From Thermoplasmata archaeon (GTDB taxonomy: Archaea > Thermoplasmatota > E2 > DHVEG-1), in the NCBI GenBank assembly GCA_030641605.1, contig DAOWHD010000074.1, forward strand, positions 1 through 6,020: a DNA stretch of 6,020 nt, in the 5' to 3' direction. A program made the translations under genes and the position numbers. The notes under the pieces are model-generated. The model saw only the letters and a list, made by a program, of their open reading frames with translations. It was not told the origin of the DNA and ran no database searches. Shown in pieces: positions 1 through 4,112 of the stretch (position 1 is its first letter; every line of letters starts with the position of its first letter).

Positions 1-483
1 AACATATGTTACCAATGAAGGTGCTGAACTTATACCACCCTGAAGAATCCCCATCATTACCAAAGAATTGCTTCCCACATCAACAACACTAATTTCAACT
101 TGTTTTCCCTGTAAATGCATACTTTCATTTGAAATTATTAGACTTTCACCCATACCCCATTTTCCATCATTATTGGAATCCCAATTTAATGAACTATTGA
201 CATCTCCAATGGTTATTTCTATTGGTGTGCCACCTACCGTCATCAATAGTTTTGTATCTAAATCCAGCGCGTCTCCACCATAATGTTCCAGTATAATCCT
301 GTTTCCAACTGCCATACAGGCAATGTTTGCAGAAGGAGTAGGTGGTGTAGAGGGAACAGATAAAACAGATAGATACACGATTGAAAAGAGAGTTACGGAT
401 ATGCTCAATAGTAACATTGTTCCAACTATTTCAGTTATTGCCCTGTTTTTCCTTTTATTCCCAACAACGCTTCTCCTTTTCAT
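1..483 (-). CDS. Archaeal type IV pilin (partial, C-terminus beyond window)
   Basis: This frame opens with ATG at 483-481 and runs 161 codons to the window edge without a stop, so the C-terminus is missing. Residues 1-14 are a basic leader with seven Lys/Arg. RAITEIVGTMLLL follows (14-26) and continues as a hydrophobic helix to about residue 43. This is the class III signal peptide and assembly helix of archaeal pilins (Pfam 'Archaeal Type IV pilin, N-terminal' style). A prepilin peptidase should cut near residues 13-15, leaving Glu18 close to position +5. A Pro/Ser/Thr hinge (44-51) leads to a beta-rich head containing LEHYGGDALDLD (65-76), a pattern typical of archaeal pilin heads. DSNNDGKWGMGE (102-113) resembles a calcium-binding loop. 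The gene starts 4 nt after the second platform protein, with AGGAGG upstream, so it is probably a substrate of the same machine. Whether it is the major or a minor pilin cannot be told. Confidence 0.88.
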   Translation of the reverse strand, partial: MKRRSVVGNKRKNRAITEIVGTMLLLSISVTLFSIVYLSVLSVPSTPPTPSANIACMAVGNRIILEHYGGDALDLDTKLLMTVGGTPIEITIGDVNSSLNWDSNNDGKWGMGESLIISNESMHLQGKQVEISVVDVGSNSLVMMGILQGGISSAPSLVTYV

Positions 484-487
484 TATT

Positions 488-1378
488 TCATACCCCTCCT
501 ATTAGGAATTTAAATACCATCCAACTAACGAGAACCAGAATAAAGACATGTTTTACACTTGACTCTAGATGACCATCCTCAAATACACCAGCAACTAGGC
601 CAGTGCCAACACTTTGAACCAGGGTGGCAAAATAAAATGCCTGAACAATGGCTGCTTGGCTTAAAATCCCAGTACCACCCATGGTCGTTGACAGGCCTTC
701 AGCGCCTTTTCCAGTTATTACAGGAATAAATACACCTGCTAATATTGCTATTATCGCCAGGAAAACAAACATCCCAACATAAATTACAATCACATAGGTT
801 GCCATATTGACTCGACGTTCGCCTTCTAGGACCTTAATCTCACGGGCATCATTTGCGGCAACGTCTAAAACATCTGCTACGTTTCCTCCACTTTTGCTTG
901 CTTCAATGATCAGAGAAACTGTTCGTCTAACCGATTTTGTTTTAATTCTATTTGCAAAGGTTTCCAATGCTTCTTCTACACTATTTCCCCATGATATTTG
1001 TTGAGCAATCTTCTTGATCTCTTCAGTAAGCAGTCCGTAACTTCCCTTGGATGTAAAAAGAATTGCTTTGGTAAACGTCATTCCTGCACGTCTGGATGAA
1101 GCAAGATCTCTGACAAAATCAGGAAATACAGAATCGATTTTGTATATCCGTTTATAATGAAGATACTCATACATCCCATATACTCCAGTTCCTGACAAGA
1201 TGGCAAAAATTAAAAAATCAGTGGAGGAGCCAAAGCCTATTATTCCTATAATAGACAACAATGTCAGGATAAGGAAGATGGAAACAGAAACGCCAGTACA
1301 TGTGTAGACTATTAGTTTAGTAATATCGCCTGAAAGAATCAAACTTTTAACAAAACTTGGTTTTGGAATCTCTACCAT
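488..1378 (-). CDS. T2SSF-domain platform protein, TadC / C-terminal-half-of-FlaJ type
   Basis: This 296-residue integral membrane protein is probably one half of the inner platform on which the filament is built. Predicted membrane segments lie at about 22-49, 53-71, 194-222, 241-264 and 274-293. The cytoplasmic loop between the second and third holds the T2SSF signature: FPDFVRDLASSRRAGM (85-100) and, after a helical stretch, SKSGGNVADVLDVAAND (161-177). The C-terminal part, QSVGTGLVAGVFEDGHLESS (255-274) followed by KH and a last hydrophobic helix, resembles the end of archaeal FlaJ, where a GLxAG...G.....KH pattern precedes the final helix. At about half the length of a full FlaJ (roughly 550 residues with two T2SSF domains), it fits the Tad/Epd layout with two separate subunits. 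It starts with ATG 6 nt after the preceding platform gene, with GGAGG 11 nt upstream, and ends with TGA 4 nt before the pilin. The T2SSF family is well supported; the TadC label is by analogy. Confidence 0.88.
   Translation of the reverse strand: MVEIPKPSFVKSLILSGDITKLIVYTCTGVSVSIFLILTLLSIIGIIGFGSSTDFLIFAILSGTGVYGMYEYLHYKRIYKIDSVFPDFVRDLASSRRAGMTFTKAILFTSKGSYGLLTEEIKKIAQQISWGNSVEEALETFANRIKTKSVRRTVSLIIEASKSGGNVADVLDVAANDAREIKVLEGERRVNMATYVIVIYVGMFVFLAIIAILAGVFIPVITGKGAEGLSTTMGGTGILSQAAIVQAFYFATLVQSVGTGLVAGVFEDGHLESSVKHVFILVLVSWMVFKFLIGGV
495..500 (-). promoter_or_regulatory. Shine-Dalgarno site of the pilin gene
   Basis: The minus strand reads AGGAGG here, a full match to the archaeal anti-SD core, 11 nt before the ATG at 483. 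It lies inside the last codons of the upstream platform gene. An earlier ATG at 491-489 overlaps that gene's TGA but is followed at once by a stop (ATG AAA TAA), so the start at 483 is preferred. As the strongest SD in the operon, it would suit a pilin needed in many copies; that last point is inference. Confidence 0.7.
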
Positions 1379-1384
1379 ATTATA

Positions 1385-2263
1385 TCAAGCCTCCATAGCC
1401 ATGGATCTAATAATATATGTAAATCCTAAGTGAATAAGTGGAACAACTAGAAATATAAGAACATACAGAAAATTTAATTGACTAGCATCGCCACTTATGA
1501 TCATCATGATTGGGATAACAATGAAAAGAAGAAGTATCCCTGCAACAGCTGCGGTAACGTAACTTTCTGCCATTATACTTAGGGTTTCTATGAACTGTTT
1601 CTGATTCTGTCTGTTCTCAATCATAAACTGATTGGCCTTGGCGACAAAATAAGCTTTCAACGAACCTCCTGATGTGACTGTTACTATCAATCCCTGCAAA
1701 AATTCTTGAAATTTTTCTGATGGGGTTCTATGCATGTTATTTCTAATGGCTGTGAGAATATCTGTTCCCAACAAGGCGACATCACGATAAATCCATGCTG
1801 CCTCTTCCTTAATCTCGCCATAGATTTCCTGTTTTGACAGGCTTTTAAAAATCTCTGTTGGTGTGACCCCTGCTGAGGACATTGCTGATACAAAATTAAG
1901 CGCATACGGAAGATTTTTGTCTATTTTTTTGCCACGTGCCTTTGCTGCACTGGCTGGCAGTTGTAAAGAAATGAAATATATAAAAGCACCAATCAAAACT
2001 GGAAGAAATAAAAATAATCCCATCATCATGTTGCCCAGATGAATGCCAACTGAAGGCAATATGATAAAAACCAGGGTGGACATGACTGCAAATGAAATCG
2101 CCAATCCTAGAATGGAAGCAAGCATTGTACCAGATAGATAGACTGCTCCTCTTATTTCCATATGGGCAGATTCTAAATCATTTACAAGTTTTTCACTTAC
2201 GTGTTTTTCAGCAATTTTTTTAAACCACTTATAGGCAAGTTTTTGTGTTTTTGTTAAAGCCAT
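1385..2263 (-). CDS. T2SSF-domain platform protein, TadB / N-terminal-half-of-FlaJ type
   Basis: This 292-residue membrane protein is the partner of the following gene in the predicted filament platform. A basic, amphipathic cytoplasmic N-terminus (1-38) precedes two hydrophobic segments (about 41-70 and 78-101). The T2SSF loop begins at LPYALNFVSAMSSAGVTPTE (118-137), the classic start of the domain in archaeal FlaJ/PilC-like proteins. TSGGSLKAYF (197-206) occupies the second-helix-bundle turn. Two more membrane segments follow at about 236-257 and 263-283, and the protein ends with a short basic/acidic tail. It carries one T2SSF domain, where full archaeal FlaJ carries two. Its order before the FlaJ-C-like protein suggests it corresponds to the N-terminal half. 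ATG at 2263 lies 9 nt after the ATPase stop and has GAGGG 5 nt upstream, so the start is firm. In related systems the T2SSF cytoplasmic loops contact the hexameric ATPase; that role is inferred here. Confidence 0.88.
   Translation of the reverse strand: MALTKTQKLAYKWFKKIAEKHVSEKLVNDLESAHMEIRGAVYLSGTMLASILGLAISFAVMSTLVFIILPSVGIHLGNMMMGLFLFLPVLIGAFIYFISLQLPASAAKARGKKIDKNLPYALNFVSAMSSAGVTPTEIFKSLSKQEIYGEIKEEAAWIYRDVALLGTDILTAIRNNMHRTPSEKFQEFLQGLIVTVTSGGSLKAYFVAKANQFMIENRQNQKQFIETLSIMAESYVTAAVAGILLLFIVIPIMMIISGDASQLNFLYVLIFLVVPLIHLGFTYIIRSMAMEA
1390..1394 (-). promoter_or_regulatory. Shine-Dalgarno-like site of the second platform gene
   Basis: The minus strand reads GGAGG, 11 nt before the ATG at 1378. 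It overlaps the final Met-Glu-Ala codons of the upstream gene. The spacing is slightly long but equals that seen at the pilin gene. Its position inside the previous gene points to translational coupling. Confidence 0.5.
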
Positions 2264-2268
2264 TTTAT

Positions 2269-2273
2269 CCCTC
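2269..2273 (-). promoter_or_regulatory. Shine-Dalgarno site of the first platform gene, overlapping the ATPase stop
   Basis: The minus strand reads TAGAGGGATAAAATG: GAGGG begins on the last base of the ATPase stop codon TAG and sits 5 nt before the ATG at 2263. The overlap with the stop codon suggests that ribosomes ending the ATPase gene reinitiate on the platform gene. Confidence 0.6.
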
Positions 2274-4108
2274 TACTTTATCTTTCTTTTAGAAAGAAAG
2301 TTATAAATTTGTTTCATTTTTTTCTCATTGGGCTTTTTATCTTTCTTGCTATTATTTTCCTCTGGCACCGTTCTTATATTTACATCGCCATCGCCAGTAG
2401 GAGCGATATTATACTTTGTAGCAACATCGACTTCACTAGCTTTGTCATCTGCAAAGTCTTCTTCTTTTTTGAGGATAGGTTCCTTTTCCTCTGTACTCTT
2501 TTTTGGTTTTTTTCTTATCATTTTAATTAATTGGTCAGGCGTTTCGGTATAAGAAGCCACAATTTTTGCCACATCTTCGAATGCCCTGGTACCATTCTTA
2601 TGCATCCATTCAAGTATCTCCACTCTTCTTTCCGTTTCTTGTCTCATTTCTGTCTTGCTCATGTCTAATTTAAGTCGAATACGCTCTAAAATGTAGCTTT
2701 TACCTGAATAGATGAATTTATCCTCAACAGGATCCCAGTGGAATACCTCATTTGTAAGGATCTCATTTGTTTGAGGATCTACATCTACGATTTCTACAAT
2801 TTGTTTACATCTCCTGACGTTTTTATCTTTTCTTTTGGTATTCGTCTGCAAGAGGACTATGTCTAGTGATTGCAACATGGTACGCGGTACATTGATCGGT
2901 TTTCCCTCGAGCCTATGTATCAGAGACTTGGTGGAATCGGCATGAACTGTAGAATATGTTGTATGCCCTGTGGCCATTGCCTGAAATAAAACATAGGCCT
3001 CCTTGCCACGTATTTCTCCAACCAAGATATATTCCGGTCTTTGTCTTAAGGCTGCTTTCATTAAGTCAAATAGGTCGATCTCACCGATTAATCTGTTATC
3101 AACCATCTCACCAAATCCAGAACGAGCAACGCCTGGAATCCAATTGCTATGTGGAAGATTGATTTCTCTTGTTTCCTCAATAGAAACTATCTTTGATTCG
3201 CGAGGAATAAATAATGCAAGTGCATTTAAAACAGAGGTTTTTCCTGATGCCGTGCCACCAGCAATAAGTGCATTGATGCCGTGTTCTACAACTATCCACA
3301 TATATGCAACTAACTCTGCAGACATACTGTTATAATCAATCAGATCCGTTGGAGTAATGGGGTCTGAACGGAATTTTCTTATTGTAAATGTAGAGCCCTT
3401 GGTAGTAACTTCGCTACTCAGAGTCATTTGAATTCTTGATCCATCTGGCATTGTAGCATCAAGCATGGGTTTGGCAATAGAGATGTGCTTACCGCATTTT
3501 TGGGAAAGTTTGACGACAAAAGCCGAAAGCTCATCCTCATCAGTAAATTTTACATTGCTTTTCAATGAGCCATATTCTCTATGATATAAAAATATAGGTA
3601 CTTCTGATCCGTCACAGGAAATATCTTCGATATAAGGATCCTTCATCAATGGGTCTATTTTTCCAAACCCGACAAATTTCCTCTTAGTGTAATATAAAAT
3701 TTTATCCTTTAACTTATCATTAATTGTTATCTCATATTTCTTTACTATTCTATCAATATTTTCTGACAAAAATTCTCTGGCATCTCCTTCAATCTGATCT
3801 AGACGAACATCTAGTGATTCAATAAGTGTTTTTTGTATATAACTGAGCAATTTAGATTCGTCTTCCTTTAAGGGAGGTTGTATGGCCCAGTAATATTTGT
3901 CAAGAGATTCAATATTCTTTACTATTTTGACATATTCATATGGTTCATATATAGAATAAATTTCAAGGTCTTCTAAACTCTCTTCCCCCAGTAAAATCTT
4001 TATTTTATTGTTACATTTGGGGCATCTTGTTTCAATTTCCTGATGTGGCTTTCCCTCAACATCAATCTTTGAATTGCATGATGGACACAGAGTAATTCTT
4101 TTAACCAT
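2273..4108 (-). CDS. FlaI/TadA-like type IV filament ATPase with N-terminal zinc ribbon and charged C-terminal tail
   Basis: This 611-residue cytoplasmic secretion ATPase (GspE/PilT superfamily, archaeal FlaI branch) is predicted to hydrolyse ATP to power pilin movement through the platform. It starts with a CPSC...CPKC zinc ribbon (Cys 8, 11, 29, 32). A diverged N-terminal domain (about 48-148) follows, then the FlaI-like EDISCDG...YHREYGS segment (161-181). Catalytic motifs are intact: Walker A GGTASGKT (284-291), Asp box EETRE (311-315), NLPHSNWIPGVARSGFG (317-333), Walker B ILVGEIRG (361-368) and His box TGHTTYSTVHAD (380-391). The conserved part ends near 533. About 78 Lys/Glu/Asp-rich residues follow, probably disordered, closing in a basic KQIYNFLSKRKIK. 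ATG at 4108 lies 4 nt after the preceding ATPase stop and only 7 codons before the first zinc cysteine, which supports the start; no strong SD is visible. From Gly149 to Arg478 it aligns without gaps to its upstream neighbour at about 80% identity. Its exact role beside that twin is unknown. Confidence 0.93.
   Translation of the reverse strand: MVKRITLCPSCNSKIDVEGKPHQEIETRCPKCNNKIKILLGEESLEDLEIYSIYEPYEYVKIVKNIESLDKYYWAIQPPLKEDESKLLSYIQKTLIESLDVRLDQIEGDAREFLSENIDRIVKKYEITINDKLKDKILYYTKRKFVGFGKIDPLMKDPYIEDISCDGSEVPIFLYHREYGSLKSNVKFTDEDELSAFVVKLSQKCGKHISIAKPMLDATMPDGSRIQMTLSSEVTTKGSTFTIRKFRSDPITPTDLIDYNSMSAELVAYMWIVVEHGINALIAGGTASGKTSVLNALALFIPRESKIVSIEETREINLPHSNWIPGVARSGFGEMVDNRLIGEIDLFDLMKAALRQRPEYILVGEIRGKEAYVLFQAMATGHTTYSTVHADSTKSLIHRLEGKPINVPRTMLQSLDIVLLQTNTKRKDKNVRRCKQIVEIVDVDPQTNEILTNEVFHWDPVEDKFIYSGKSYILERIRLKLDMSKTEMRQETERRVEILEWMHKNGTRAFEDVAKIVASYTETPDQLIKMIRKKPKKSTEEKEPILKKEEDFADDKASEVDVATKYNIAPTGDGDVNIRTVPEENNSKKDKKPNEKKMKQIYNFLSKRKIK
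2675..3664 (-). repeat. Paralogous ATPase core, copy B of a 990-bp direct duplication
   Basis: This segment encodes residues 149-478 of the zinc-ribbon ATPase. It aligns gaplessly with 4293-5282 at a constant offset of 1618 nt. By eye, about 63 of 330 amino acids differ. Identity falls off sharply on both sides, in the N-terminal domains and C-terminal tails. Confidence 0.85.
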
Positions 4109-4112
4109 TTAG

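Noticed and set aside
68..572. Short plus-strand frames of 60-71 codons opposite the pilin and the end of the second platform gene
   Set aside because: They are antisense to a well-supported pilin and membrane protein. Their hydrophobic look reflects the complement of the pilin helix and signal region.
1379..1389. TATA-like AT-rich stretch (GATATAAT on the minus strand) just before the second platform gene
   Set aside because: It is too close to the ATG (within 11 nt) to serve as an archaeal TATA box, which is normally about 25 nt before the transcription start; the gene is better explained by operon transcription.
1687..1905. A 72-codon minus-strand frame inside the first platform gene
   Set aside because: It is an alternate frame within the T2SSF domain, Gln/Arg-rich without any known motif. 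The main frame explains the sequence.
2309..2552. Two Phe/Leu-rich plus-strand frames resembling small membrane proteins
   Set aside because: They are the complement of the Lys/Glu-rich tail of the second ATPase; AAA and GAA codons read as TTT and TTC on the other strand.
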